A stretch of 64,000 nucleotides of DNA from Ceratorhiza oryzae-sativae (taxonomy: Eukaryota; Basidiomycota; Agaricomycetes; Cantharellales; Ceratobasidiaceae), in the NCBI GenBank assembly GCA_030998015.1, contig JARWMV010000072.1, positions 1 to 64,000 on the forward strand, written 5' to 3'. The notes under the pieces were generated by a model that was given only the letters and a program-made list of their open reading frames with translations, had not been told where the DNA came from and ran no database searches. The position numbers were made by a program, and so were the translations under genes. This document shows positions 11,447 to 22,610 of the stretch, in pieces. Positions within the stretch are counted from its first letter, which is position 1, and every line of letters starts with the position of its first letter.

Positions 11447-13564
11447 CACTGGCTCACATAAGTTGTGTCCCATGTGACCAAAAACACTCACCAACTCAAT
11501 TGCTTGTGAACAGTTGTACATATCCCTTGGGTGTAGTAATATAGTATGTAGCATTGGATCTCAGGTATACAGCCATGTATTTTACATTAAATTGTTGCAA
11601 TGTTAATGATTGCAGCTGTGGCTTTGCTTGTAAGTGTTTGGGACAAGACTTATGCAGGCTGTGTCAGAGCTACAACCTGAAAGATAACTCAAACACCTAA
11701 GGGGTGATGAGAGTCCTATGGACAATGATGCCAGAGGACTAAGTTGCAATGTCAAGGGGTAGACATGCAACAAAGGAAGGGTATGTGATAAGATGTGGGT
11801 AGGAGTGACTCAAAGTGAAGGCTTATGTCCTAAAGAGGACTGGGCAGCACTACATGACTTGTGGTCACACAGGTAGTAGAGGGAATACAACAGGAGGTCA
11901 AGTTCTGAGGCTTAAGGCTCTCAGAGTCTCCCTTTATATATTCATACAAGTAGCTATATCAAATACAGATGGTGTGAGACAGTTATTGTACAATGTAAGA
12001 ATGGTGCCACGTAACAGAATATTCCAGAAGGTACAAACAAGATGTAAACAACAACAATGTCACATGATCATGTAAGTAAATCTATGCATATATCTGATTA
12101 AACAGGACTTGTCTAAAATATGAAAAAGAGAGATATATAGAAGAAAGTATAATAAATCTGCATCATGGTCTAGGCCATGACAGGCTGCATACACCTGATA
12201 CTTCTCAAATCCTCCCACACACACAACCACAAATAACCCCTTGCCCTACCCTCAATAACTATCCTAGCAATGGCCATTTACACTTCTGATGGACAAAAGT
12301 CCCAAATTCTCACTATGAAGAATCTTGGGATTGCAAGCAGTGTCATTGCTTGTGTGGTTGGTGTTGACCACAGAACTGTTAACAGAATCTATCATCACTA
12401 CCTCAAACCATGTGCCACATATCCTGCAGCCCTTTGTACTGGTCACCCACACAGGATGACTGCTAGAGATGATCAGTATGCCATCATCAGTCTTGCAAAA
12501 CTCTGCCATGGCAATGCTGCTGAGCTGCAGTGGCAGTATTTTCCCCACCTCCATCCTGAAACAATTCACTGCCATCTCCAAGAGCTTGGGCTCATGGCCC
12601 ACCAGCACTGACACATTCCTTCACTCACAAAAAAGCAGAGACTAGCCCTTCTTGGCTGGTCTGCTGAGCATTTATCTTGGGACACTTTTGAGTGGGCTCA
12701 AGTCATCTTCTCAGATGAATGAAAATTCAATCTTTTTTCATTGGATGGGCTTGAATATATTTGGCAATGTCCAGGACAGGCCTATGATCCATGCTATAAC
12801 AAAAAAACTGTTAAACATGGGGGTGGAAGTGTCATGGTATGGGGGTGCATCACATGGCAGGGGGTAGGCCACCTTCATCAAATCAGAGGCATCATGAAAT
12901 CAGAGCAATATACAGCAATACTAAAGGAGGAACTTCTAGGGACACTAAAGGATTGGAATCTCAAGCCACACTTAATTATATTCCAGCATGACAACAATCC
13001 AAAGCATAGATCAAAACTGGTGTTGGAGTTCCTCAAGTCAAAGCACATCCAAGTCCTTCCATGGCCCTCAAATTCACTGGATATGAATATAATTGAGCAT
13101 GTATGGAGTCACTTGGACTGTCAGCTATGCAAATGCACTGTTCACCCTTGTAACAAAGAAGAATTATGGGATGCTTTGAAGGAGGAATGGGGATGCATTG
13201 ATGACATTGTGATAAAGAATCTGTATCTCTCTATGATTCATAGAGTGGCTGAGCTACATGCTGCAGGTGGAGGTAACACTTGCTATTAGTATGAGATTCA
13301 CATGTATTCCTCATCACTGAGAAATTGTACATTTTGTGTGAAGCTTCACAAATGCATGAAAGTCTTGCCCCAAATACTTACAAGCAAAGCGACAGCTGCA
13401 ACTGTTGATGTCATAACAATTTATTATGAAAAATATATCTGTATACCTGAGATTGGACACTACATACTGTACCAATACACCCAAGCAATATATACAACAA
13501 TTTGCAAGCAATTGAGTCAGCAAGAGTTTTTGGTCATGTGGGACACAACTTATGTGAGCCAGTG
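11447..13564 (+). mobile_element. Tc1/mariner DNA transposon (~2.1 kb)
   Basis: The ends read CACTGGCTCACATAAGTTGT inward from both sides, flanked by TA (11445-11446 and 13565-13566), the Tc1 target duplication. Inverted similarity extends about 200 bp inward from each end (11447-11650 against 13370-13564), unusually long for the family. The transposase reads on the plus strand in the centre. Insertion split a Copia gag and the flanks rejoin in frame. Confidence 0.9.
12270..13289 (+). pseudogene. Tc1-type transposase with two TGA stops
   Basis: This is a 340-codon frame with an N-terminal helix-turn-helix region and a DDE catalytic core. The triad is visible: first Asp in VIFSDE (just before the second stop), second Asp in FQHDNNPKH, and Glu in NIIEHVW, with 34 residues between the last two, the Tc1 D34E signature. 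In-frame TGA codons at about 12609 and 12720 break it. The length fits the family (about 340 aa). It would have cut and pasted its own DNA; in this state it cannot. Confidence 0.85.
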
Positions 13565-13985
13565 TACCTGCAGTAATGTCATGATCTTCTTCAATTTTTG
13601 TATTGACTAGTTGGTGGTACAGGAAGGATATTGACTGTGCTCCCTTCCCTTCCCAGTGTTCAACAACTCATGTCCATGCCTCTTGTGATGTTTTGGCCTC
13701 AATGATATCAGCAAGCACCTCATCTTCCATTGCCAATGCAACCTGGGTGAAAGCCTCTTGATCACACTTTAGCCACTCAGCTAAGGATTCAGTATATTCA
13801 TTTGACTTTGATTTGTCTTTGGCATTGGCATCAGTGAGTTCAGTCAGGGGTTTCTTGACTCCAAGAACTATGTCCTCTAAGCCTTGTAGGCATAGGACCA
13901 TTTGCTGATGAAATCTCCATGCTGTGTAATTAGATCCATCTGTCAGCAGTGACAAGTCAAGTGGCAGTGTGGGTGCCTTAGATCA

Positions 13986-15045
13986 CAAGGGCAGAGCTGA
14001 GACAACTTGGTGGCAATGATAAGGAGGGTAAGGGCAATGACAACATGTCACAAAGCAGTGAGCAAGGAGGAACAAGACTTGTAATTGACAAGGAGGTCAA
14101 GTTCATGAGGAGACCTCATCAAACTTGACCTGGTTTATATACAATCTTCAAGCCACATCAAAACAAACACAACTATACTATGAGTCATATCACTAAGCAA
14201 TAGAAGCTGCTGTGGGGCTGCAGAATTTCACATCAAAGTTGAAATACATCTTGGTAAGCAGTCTGAAACACTCCATGAGTCACATGATACAGTTGTCCCA
14301 TAAAAGGAAAGTGTGTTTTGAAAATGTCCTTAAAAATTCTAATAAATCAAGAAAATATTATATGTTGAATATATGCATGTCAGGTTGTGACACCATCACT
14401 CTTTAGAGCAGGAACATTGAGCAGTTTCTTGCTCAAGTAGCTCAGCTTGGGGCTTGAAGACATCACAAGTGGGACTGTCACCAGGTCAATGGGGCTCTCC
14501 ATTTTTGTACTAGTGGAGGTGGCAGGGCTCATAGCCTCTCACACAGGGAGGTTTCTTGTGGCTAAGATACAATCATACTTAGCTCAACTATGAAGGTAGA
14601 GAATCAAGGAAAGGAGAGAGGGGGTTCTTGCAAACTCATGCATGATATCAGAGGGGAGATAAGAAACAGAAACAAATATGTGCATACATACACACATATG
14701 ATTGTAAATTCAACATGCTCCATCTGTTCCCTATGCTTAATACTCTTACTCCCCTGTCATTGCCAACTGTATTTTTAGCACATTGGCTTTTCTGTTCATT
14801 GCTCATTACACTTTGTATCTGCCCAAATATGCTTTTGATGCTCATAGTGTGTCTTCATACATCCTGGTTTTGTCATCTAGCACACATGTACACTTTCCTC
14901 ATGTCCTGGACCTGATTAAGTGCCAGCCACTGGCCAACAGACTCCCCTTGATCCAGGGCTTAATTAAGTCCCAGTATTGTTCTGACATACAGAAGCAGCC
15001 CAGGGACTGAAAGAATTGCATTCAAATGGACTTTCAATTACCCAA
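13986..15045. other. No gene seen; CpG-poor intergenic or old repeat DNA
   Basis: About 1 kb lies between the gag remnant and the inverted repeat at 15046. Short open frames are present but show no family resemblance or splice structure. Very few CG dinucleotides suggest old methylated repeat DNA. Confidence 0.4.
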
Positions 15046-15237
15046 CTCAGGCAAGAGCTGAAAATCTAGCTAGTGCAAACTAGTGCCCCATGTCTAAGTA
15101 TGCTTTTTAGTACTCACTAGGTCCCAAGTAGTGTGGGCAACTGGTGCTACTAGGATCTATTCAGAACTAAAGAGCATACTTGGAAGCTGGACCTCCAGTT
15201 CATGTTAGTCAGATTCTCAGCTTTTGGCTGACAAACC
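15046..15237. repeat. Imperfect inverted repeat (hairpin, MITE-like)
   Basis: The left arm from about 15046 (AGAGCTGAAAATCTAGCTAG ... AAGTATGCTTTTTAGT) pairs with the right arm ending about 15237 (reads AGCTGAGAATCTGAC ... AAGTATGCTCTTTAGT on the other strand). Each arm is about 75 bp at roughly three-quarters identity, with a loop near 15120-15160. No coding capacity and no clear target duplication. It may be a decayed foldback element. Confidence 0.5.
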
Positions 15238-15297
15238 CCTTTGAGCCCCCTGCTGAACAGGGCAAAATGGCATCAGATTGACTTGCTCACTGAATGG

Positions 15298-16600
15298 TGT
15301 TATGGATCACTAACATTTTCTATTATTTTAGTCTGCTCTGCCAACCTCAAGCGATGCCTCTGTAATTAAATTGTGAAATACTTGAATTTGTATGCGCTCT
15401 GAATTGTACTATTTTCTGTTCCATTAAATAGTAAAAAATTCCCGCTCTCCAACGCATATTTTATTAAGTTTTTACGATAAGATCTCAGAGAGATACAGAG
15501 GTTGCGATATTTCCTCTTATCAGGAGATATTGATTACAACATCGCACCGCTCATATCTCGGCAACCGCTTATGCTATCAAAGCGATCTTGCTCTATCGAT
15601 AGCTAATCTTCGGCGTATCTGCTGCCCGAAGATCGTCGCGATCCACCGATCCTCGCGCCGGAATGGCCCAAGATCATTAGAATCTTACTGGACCATCAAT
15701 CAAGATCTAATGACTCCAGTGAGTCAGGAGAGCTTCCCAAATTGATCCAGAAGCTTCTCTGACTCACTTTATGACTCACTGAGATGTAGCCTCCATTCAT
15801 TACATGTATATACTATGATAATATGATCTATAAGCCAATAGCAGGTCTCAGATGCATCAATGCCTTCGATCCACACCCTGTCTTTACTCTTTTATCCTAT
15901 ACTGGGCTAGGGTGTACCCCAAGTATAGCAGTACCCTCTTTTGATGATTGCACTGGCATGCATGTATCTATTTGGCTCTGGAATGCCCTCCTCAGGGTAT
16001 AAAAGGACCTCCTCTGAGGCCCTTCCAGACCCACCTCCCTCCTCTACTCAACCCAGACCGGTTATTGGTTTCTTTTCTCTTTCTATTTCTCTTGTCTGTG
16101 TGTGATTTCTTATATAACTAGTACTGAGGAATAAAGTACCATATTAGTTATATACTGTCTGAGTCATTGTATCTTATATACAGAGATATATAAGGATACA
16201 ATATTGCCTGATTGAGCATGACATTAAGTACCAGCTATTAGAGGAAATCTAAGTACCTGTAGCTGAGGAAGTACACGCATTAGGCAGCCCACCATCTATC
16301 CTATAAGCTATCGCTTAAGCCTAGTATTAAGATTAGTATCAGTTAGTCCAAGCGACTAGGGCTGAACTACATTTAAGATATCTAAGGGAACCTGACCATA
16401 GTAGTCTTGCTCTTTATACCTATAAATTAGTCAGTTTACACTGTGAAAGATTAAGACTACCTTGAGTGTTACTTGATCGCATTGCAACTACTTTGAGCCT
16501 TCTTACTCTAGTCTAAGAAGTATTGAGTACGATAAGTGTATACTAACATATCTACATTTGCTTAAGCTCTAGATATTCAAGTGTACCCTGACCCGTAACA
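15298..16600 (+). repeat. Solo LTR, 1,303 bp, with AATGG target duplication
   Basis: It begins TGTTATGGATC and ends GACCCGTAACA; the two ends form an imperfect inverted repeat, typical of LTR termini. AATGG occurs directly before (15293-15297) and directly after (16601-16605), so this is one LTR left after recombination between two. A TATA box (TATAAAA, 15999-16005) and a nearby AATAAA give plus orientation. Unlike its CpG-poor surroundings it contains many CG dinucleotides in 15340-15700, so it is younger. The superfamily cannot be told from the LTR alone. Confidence 0.9.
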
Positions 16601-16843
16601 AATGGATTGAATAAAACTACTGCTGGGACTGCCAGAGAAGCCAATGGACAGTGGCGCCCTTGGATTTTCAGCCTCTCACCAAGCAGAGTAGTTGACCCTT
16701 CAGCACTATTATTGGTCCAAAGAGTACTAATATAGTTCTCCATGCCAACAACCCTCTGGGATCTATTGGTGCCAAAGTTGGATACCTGGCTGTTGGCTGG
16801 GAATTTTCAGCCTTGGTGATGGTTTCCCTCACATGTCGGCATA

Positions 16844-16851
16844 CATAAATA
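16844..16851 (+). promoter_or_regulatory. TATA-like element of the chitinase gene
   Basis: CATAAATA lies about 90 bp before the chosen ATG (16940) and about 245 bp after the solo LTR. Called from position and sequence only. Confidence 0.4.
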
Positions 16852-16939
16852 CCCCCAGACTTGCTCCCTCCTCCCCCAGAGCTCACTCACTCACTCATTG
16901 ACTAGGCTTTTTGTCTTTCCTTCTCTGCATTATCAACTG

Positions 16940-18604
16940 ATGCACACTGCCTTCATTACTTGTATTGTTGCTGGTGCTGCTCACACAGCACTTGCGTGGG
17001 CACCTTATGATGCCCGATATCATCATAGACGACTGGCCTCCACTATGAGCCTTGGGCAGAAGCATAAAGAGCCTGTGGCTACGAGTTGGTTCGCGTCGCG
17101 GAATGCAAAGGATATCCTGCTTTCTGACATTAGTTGGCCCAAAGTGAGTTATGCTAGCGATGCACCAGAACTGAGCATTGAACGTTTTTTGTGGACAGTA
17201 TACGAACATCGGTTATAGCTTTGGGTGTGAAGGACTGTCTGTTCTTTTTGAATAATATGAATGACTCGTTTTAATAGGCTGACCACGCCCAACGTTAACT
17301 TCGTAAACATCTCCGACCCGGACGTGTTCAAGGATTTTGTTTCAACTGCCCATGCGAACGTGAGCCTCTTTACGCATGTAACCGAGGCTAAATATATCCA
17401 TTGACTTGTCATACGACATAGAGATGTTCTGCATCCCTTACGCTTGGAGGGTGGACAGGAAGTCAATACTTTAGCACGGCAGTCGCGACAGCTGAAAATA
17501 GGACGGCGTTTGTCAAAACGCTTTCGACCCTTGTGCATGAACACCAGCTCGATGGGTTGGATTTCGAGTATGTGTCATGCCCTTTCCTTGAATCTCAAGA
17601 GTTGCTGAATGAGGTATTAAAGTTGGGAATATCCCTACGCAGATGGGATTGGCTGTAACACCAAATCTCCTAACGACACCGCTAACTTTCTCACGTTCCT
17701 GACCGAACTTCGTACGGCTCTACCGTATACTACCTTAACCGCTGCCGCCGCCATCGTGCCCTTCAGTTCCGCTGACGGAACACCTTCAACCGACGTGTCC
17801 GAATTCGCTTCCGTCTTGGACTACATAGCGATCATGAATTATGACATTTGGGGACCGTGGAGCGACACGGTGGGGCCCAATGCGCCGCTGAACGATACGT
17901 GTGTGGCAGATCTGTCTGAAAAGGTTGGCAGTGCTGTGAGTGCTATCCATGCGTGGACAGCTGCTGGGATTCCCCCAGACCAGCTCGTATTAGGCGTCGC
18001 GGCATATGGTCACTCGTATGTGGTTGCTCCCTCTACGGCTATCTCAAACTCTTCAAACACGCTCGTACCCTATCCTACGTTCAACAAATCAGCTCATCCT
18101 CAGGGTGATGCCTGGGATACCATAGTGCCTTACGATGTATGCGGCAACCCTGAGGTGTTGGGCGGAAACTGGAATTTCTGGGGTTTGATTGAGGATGGGT
18201 TTTTGAATAAGAACGGCACGGTAAACTCGGCAGAGGGAATAATGTATCGATATGACGAGTGTAGCCAGACTGTAGGATATATTTTCTTCTGTTTCACTGG
18301 TTGTTCGATATTGATTCTAGCTTTAGCCATATGTGTACAACCGAACCTCTGAAATTATGGTGTCATATGACGATGCAACATCGTTTGGTAGAAGCTCCCA
18401 TTTTCTCTGTCTTGATCGCTTCTGATTCTCCGCTTCCCAATGTCAGCTGCGAAAGGCCATTTCATCAAAAGCCTTGGCCTCCGTGGCTTCGCCATGTGGG
18501 AAACAGGCGGCGACTATCATGACATTCTCCTCGACTCGATTCGTTCTGCTGCCGACTTCCCCAAGGTTGGTAACAACGAGGAAGAGTGCGAAGAAGATTA
18601 TTGA
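16940..18604 (+). CDS. GH18 chitinase, secreted, seven exons
   Basis: Exons: 16940-17143, 17199-17224, 17278-17359, 17422-17567, 17623-18271, 18327-18387, 18447-18604 (1,326 nt, 441 aa, in frame throughout). Every intron is GT-AG and 45-62 nt. A hydrophobic N-terminus suggests a signal peptide. The GH18 core is clear: YTNIGYSFGLTTP, SLTLGGWTGS, then DGLDFDWEYP, the D-x-x-D-x-D-x-E motif with the catalytic Glu present. The C-terminal part has VSYDDATSF and GLRGFAMWETGGD, as in fungal chitinases. It should hydrolyse chitin or related glycans outside the cell or in the wall. The gene lies just downstream of the young solo LTR, which could influence its expression. Confidence 0.9.
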
Positions 18605-19089
18605 CCGTAGCATGGTTGTAAAGCGCCTGCTTTGATTAGGATTACGAGACCATCTCCTGAATATAGGTATACCTGCTACTGGCGGCAATTGTTTCTTCCC
18701 GCTTTCCTATTTACCGACATTACATACAAATGCATACACTCTTTAGTATTTTCGAATACGAATCCTAAATTTGGCACACAAGAAATTTTTGAGTGTTTTG
18801 GTGCTAGAGGTCTCGGCGAGAATACTTGATATATACTCGTGCATTTATTTCATTTTCTTTTATTGAATCAGGTGTTATTTAGCGTCGTTGCGGGGATAAG
18901 CCCTATGATGCGACGTGCAGAGCTGTTCCAGGGAGAACTCGAGGGGACAGAGTGAGAGAGGGAGCACGGACAGAGCACAGAGCAGGCAAAATACGGTATT
19001 CTGTCGCGGAGAGCGTCTAAGATGTATTCTACTGCCCGTGGGCGGGACTAATTATGGAGGAGAAAAAATGGGAAACGGTATATGATAGA
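18605..19089. other. Intergenic; nothing recognised
   Basis: This is the 3' flank of the chitinase gene, with moderate AT content. No open frame with family resemblance and no repeat structure seen. Confidence 0.4.
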
Positions 19090-19617
19090 CTATCTAAGTG
19101 TATCCTCAAAACGGCCCGTGGCACGCAAGAAATCGAAGAGAGGGGAGCGGACCTCCGCGGCATGAAATGGGTAGTCAAGGGACAGAGGTTCGAGCTCTGC
19201 TGACTCCAGGTAGATGTAACGCTGTGAAGCGTAGTGTGGGCATTGTAGTATAAGGTGAGGGACGTTTTCAGGCGAGGCCGGGCAGAAAGGGCAGTCGGGA
19301 GAGATTGTCGGTTGGAGACTGTGCAGGTGTTGATTTAGCTGAACGTGATCGTTAATTATGCGGAAGAGGGGAACCGCCCTGGATCTTTGGAGGGCTCGAG
19401 TGTGCATTAGGAAATTGGGTGGCGACAGGAGAGGGTATCGGGCGTGGAACGTCTCGCTGGCCGGGAAGGCCCGCCAGAACAGGGACGCAGCCTTGATGTC
19501 TCTCTCTTTAAGGGAGCATCTGAAGGTCGAAGGGTTGATCAGAGGCGGCTGGGTGCGGAGTCGGTCTAGGATGAGGCTGCAGGTAGCTGAGTCAATTATG
19601 TGATGTCGACAACCCAA
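19090..19617 (-). pseudogene. LINE remnant: C-terminal end of a non-LTR retrotransposon protein
   Basis: The 175-codon open frame on the minus strand carries the zinc-ligand tail usual after RNase H in fungal LINEs: HVQLNQHLHSLQ...CPFCP...ENVPHLILQCPHY. The reverse transcriptase and RNase H upstream are missing, so it is a 5'-truncated copy, the normal result of incomplete LINE insertion. The frame is open, so insertion may be fairly recent. A related fragment is at 62851-63619. Confidence 0.7.
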
Positions 19618-20054
19618 TGCAGATCAGTTTTTATGAACAGTATGCGACTGTTACCCATATCTTTGCGTATGTTTTCTCCCACAATATATTCCTCAAACGT
19701 TTTGGAAGTCACACATTGCTATGCGCATTAAGTCATGTGATTCTTGTCGCGGTATTTACAAAATGTAGAAGGAAATGTTACAGAGAGAGATCTCGCCTAA
19801 CCGCCATGTAGTATGCCCGCTACCTTGAGTTTTACAATGCTCTGTGTGTATTTGACGCTGTGGCGATCCCGTTTAATCACATTTTAGGGACAAAAAGGTT
19901 ACTCTGCACCCAAAAACCTCGGATAGTCGTTTCAACTTGAATTTGCCAAGACAAAGGTTGCTATTTATTCATTCAATATGCTCACAGATTGACCAACATC
20001 CGTAATCAGTGAATAACACACGGGCAATCGATACCCTTGTTTCATTCCTGAACG
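19618..20054. other. Intergenic, with one copy of a dispersed ~100-bp repeat (19722-19822)
   Basis: The sequence at 19722-19822 (starts TGCGCATTAAGTCATGTGAT, ends near ATGCCCGCT) resembles 29082-29182, just after the membrane-protein gene. No coding signal. Confidence 0.5.
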
Positions 20055-21966
20055 TCACTCGTAAACGTAACACAGAGGCCATCGCCTCGTATCCATCATA
20101 TCTCCAATGCTGTACGGTTTATACATCCCTAAATTCCCGTCAGATCCGAATGGCAAAGGTCAGATCATGGAAGAAAAGTCCTTTACCGGCAGTCGGTATT
20201 ATGCTCGTCTTGTTCAGCCAGGGGGGTTGACCATTGGGAAACTGTGCCAGCGATGAGACGTTCTGCAAAATAGTTAATTGGTGACTAAACATTGTGTCTC
20301 GGGACCTACCCGGACAGAGCCACCGCGAAAAGCTTGCTTGTTGAGTGGGCTTTTCTCCTGCCAGAGCCACCACATACGGTCGACATTCTAAGGATATCCA
20401 ATTAACTTTCTCGGCGATGATGAGCTGAAAGGGTTACTGACTGCATGGTGCAAGTGAAACATTGGCTGACGATTTATAAGAGTGTCAATCCATGTCCATT
20501 CAGAGGCGAGAACTACACGAACTCACGTCGTTTGCGGAAAATGTAGGTGACCCAAGAGTAAATGGACAAGCACTTGTGTTAAATGACCCTTCAGGGCAAA
20601 GTCCGGCTAGATCTCTGATAAATGAAAAATAAATCCAGCGTTGCATCATCATGAATGAGCGCTCACCCTCCTACAATTGCATGAATGCCAGTGTGCATGC
20701 CAAGGGGCATCTCTAGGTAGTATTGAAACGCCGTAAAGTTACTGTTTTGAGTCTCAAGGAGCTTCTTGACTTCTTTTTGAGTGAATGTAGAGGTTGCCGA
20801 TATGTTTGCAATGTCATAAAATCCTGGGTATGGGCGGAATTGGCGACGAAGCTTGTGTGCTCTAGGAACAAAAATCTCAGTTATATAACTGCCATAAATC
20901 TAGATACGAACATAGGGTAAGCAAGCTTAAGGTCTAGTCCGCCGGTTCTCACGGTAAAATCACTATTGATGGAATATTCAGCGCGATGCATGAAGTTGGT
21001 TCGGGACTATTCAACCCACTCGTTGGGATCGCCGAACCCTCCAAGGCCAAATTTCGGGTCAACATCCCAAATGGAGCTATTCTCAAAATTTGCGGCATCT
21101 GGGAACACATAGTTTCAACCAACGCCTCAGATGTCTTCACCAGTGACATACCGTACTCCCACGCTGTTGAGTGGATAAAAGCCATCAGCTCGGCTTATGC
21201 TCGAACAAATTTACTAAAGTGCTCACCCCAATCTAGGGTACCAAGCGTAAGGAATAAGTACAGTGCAGGTTGATTGAAATCTGCCTACAAGGTGCAACGC
21301 CCTTATAACCACACTTATCACGAAGAGCCTGTGTCCATTGGTGTACATAAAGTCTGAAAGATTTGAGATTAAATCATATGTGTAGTACGTTCCAACCTCG
21401 AATTGATGATCCAGCTCACCGGTGCCATGGAAGAAAAAGGCCAGTAGAATGTATAAGGGCTGAAATATAGTCAGCCTTACTGTCCCTTGTACAAACCAAG
21501 CCTACTGACGGTTGAGGTTCATGTGTCTGGGTGGAATTGTTTAGTGGTGAACCAGGAGTAGAACAAGACGATGACTCACACGTATACCAGGTCGTCGTAG
21601 TAAGTTGATTCATCAGTCACTGGAACAGTCTGTTGCTAGTGAGTTGAGATAGAATTGACGTCGGACAATCTTCTACCTTGTCAATTAGTTGTCCGGTATA
21701 TGACGTATTGAGAGGGGGATTCAGCTTTCCGGATCGTGGCAATCTACCCAAGCACTGGCAATGATTTTGATATTTTTCTGGAATTAGTTGGTTCCTGGAT
21801 AATCACGTCAACGACGTACGTTTACAGCATCAATCCATGATTTACGTTGTCCTCGAGAGAGCGCTCTCCATTCCTTGCGAGTTTCTAGCGAAGAGCAGGT
21901 CTTCTGGGGCTGTGCGGCAATGGTAGAATCGAACGCTAAAACAATGAGAAATATGAGGTTTTTCAT
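20055..21966 (-). CDS. Secreted tyrosinase (polyphenol oxidase) A, about 16 exons
   Basis: This is a type-3 copper enzyme oxidising phenols to quinones, outside the cell judging by its signal peptide (starts MKNLIFLIVLAFDS). The start at 21966 is preferred over an upstream ATG because it gives the clean signal and lies 57 nt after a TATAAA. Copper ligands are visible: CuA in HMNLN and HSTGLFLPWHR, CuB in GMHTGIHAIVGG and MFHLHHANVDRMWW. The protein ends ...RRWPLCYVYE. Exons are very short; 21227-21232 is a 6-nt exon and 21152-21163 a 12-nt exon, encoding part of YWAWEY. There is no extra C-terminal domain, so this is the short secreted type. It is paralogous to the next gene in the same orientation. 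Confidence 0.85.
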
Positions 21967-22610
21967 TTTTGGTGGGGACTGAAATGACACTTGGGTGTCG
22001 ACCGTTATTCCAGGTAGTTGGCTTTATAAGTGTGATTGTGTCATTCTCACCTCTGGGTTGCAAATCGAACCATGGAAAAATATTGCCACTCCAAGAATCA
22101 CAAGCACGGCTGCCGATTGGGTTCATGCATTTCATACTTTCGACGCATTGGCACCAACGGAGCATTGTGGGAAACCAAGGCACACGGGAAAATATGATGT
22201 GTGGCAATTTTACTTTCAGGCACATCTGGTCAGGCGGTCGTGTCTGACAAACACCCACCCGCTCAGTTTCCTTTTCCGCATATCCTCTTGACACTATCAC
22301 AAATCAATCTAGCTCTCGATGTGTTTCTTGGTGCGCAGAATTACCGCCACCTCCAAAGTATCGAAACGACGGAGTGCAGACATTGGGGTTACAGCAGCTT
22401 AATCGAACGTGCGCATATACACGTGGGCGGTTTGTTCAGATCGCTATGGCCGGATATATGGAACATTGATACACACAAATCAACTATTTTATATTCCACT
22501 GGCCGAGATTCTGGGGAAAAAAATAGGTAAATAGAAGAAAATGACAGCACGAATATCGATAGCTCCACATCTCAAAGCGTTTTGTGAAGCATCAGTCTTT
22601 TGACAGAGTT
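21967..22610 (-). promoter_or_regulatory. Promoter region of tyrosinase A and 3' flank of tyrosinase B
   Basis: A TATAAA (minus strand, 22023-22028) lies 57 nt before the tyrosinase A start. The rest of the 640-bp spacer has no recognisable gene; open frames here are fortuitous. Confidence 0.5.

Larger units (their letters stand above)
11083..13985 (-). pseudogene. Copia-type gag remnant, interrupted by a Tc1 element
   Basis: On the minus strand a UBN2-type gag can be followed in two blocks, 13985-13567 and 11444-11083. Block one has LLTDGSNYTAW and ends HWEGKG...SFLYHQLVN; block two continues INSLCTIALKMKTLGELI and ends near a degraded zinc knuckle (HLRAKCWAKGG). Deleting 11447-13564 plus one TA joins the blocks in frame (DITAG then INSLCT). 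A TGA follows EAWT near 13666 and another stop lies in the zinc knuckle, so it is dead. No pol or LTRs in the same orientation were found, so it is a truncated copy of a family different from copies 1 and 2. Confidence 0.8.

Noticed and set aside
10153..16600. The two similar LTRs as the ends of one 6.4-kb retrotransposon
   Set aside because: 15298-16600 has its own AATGG duplication on both sides, so it is a solo LTR; the left one is a fragment cut by Copia copy 1; the gag between them reads in the opposite direction.
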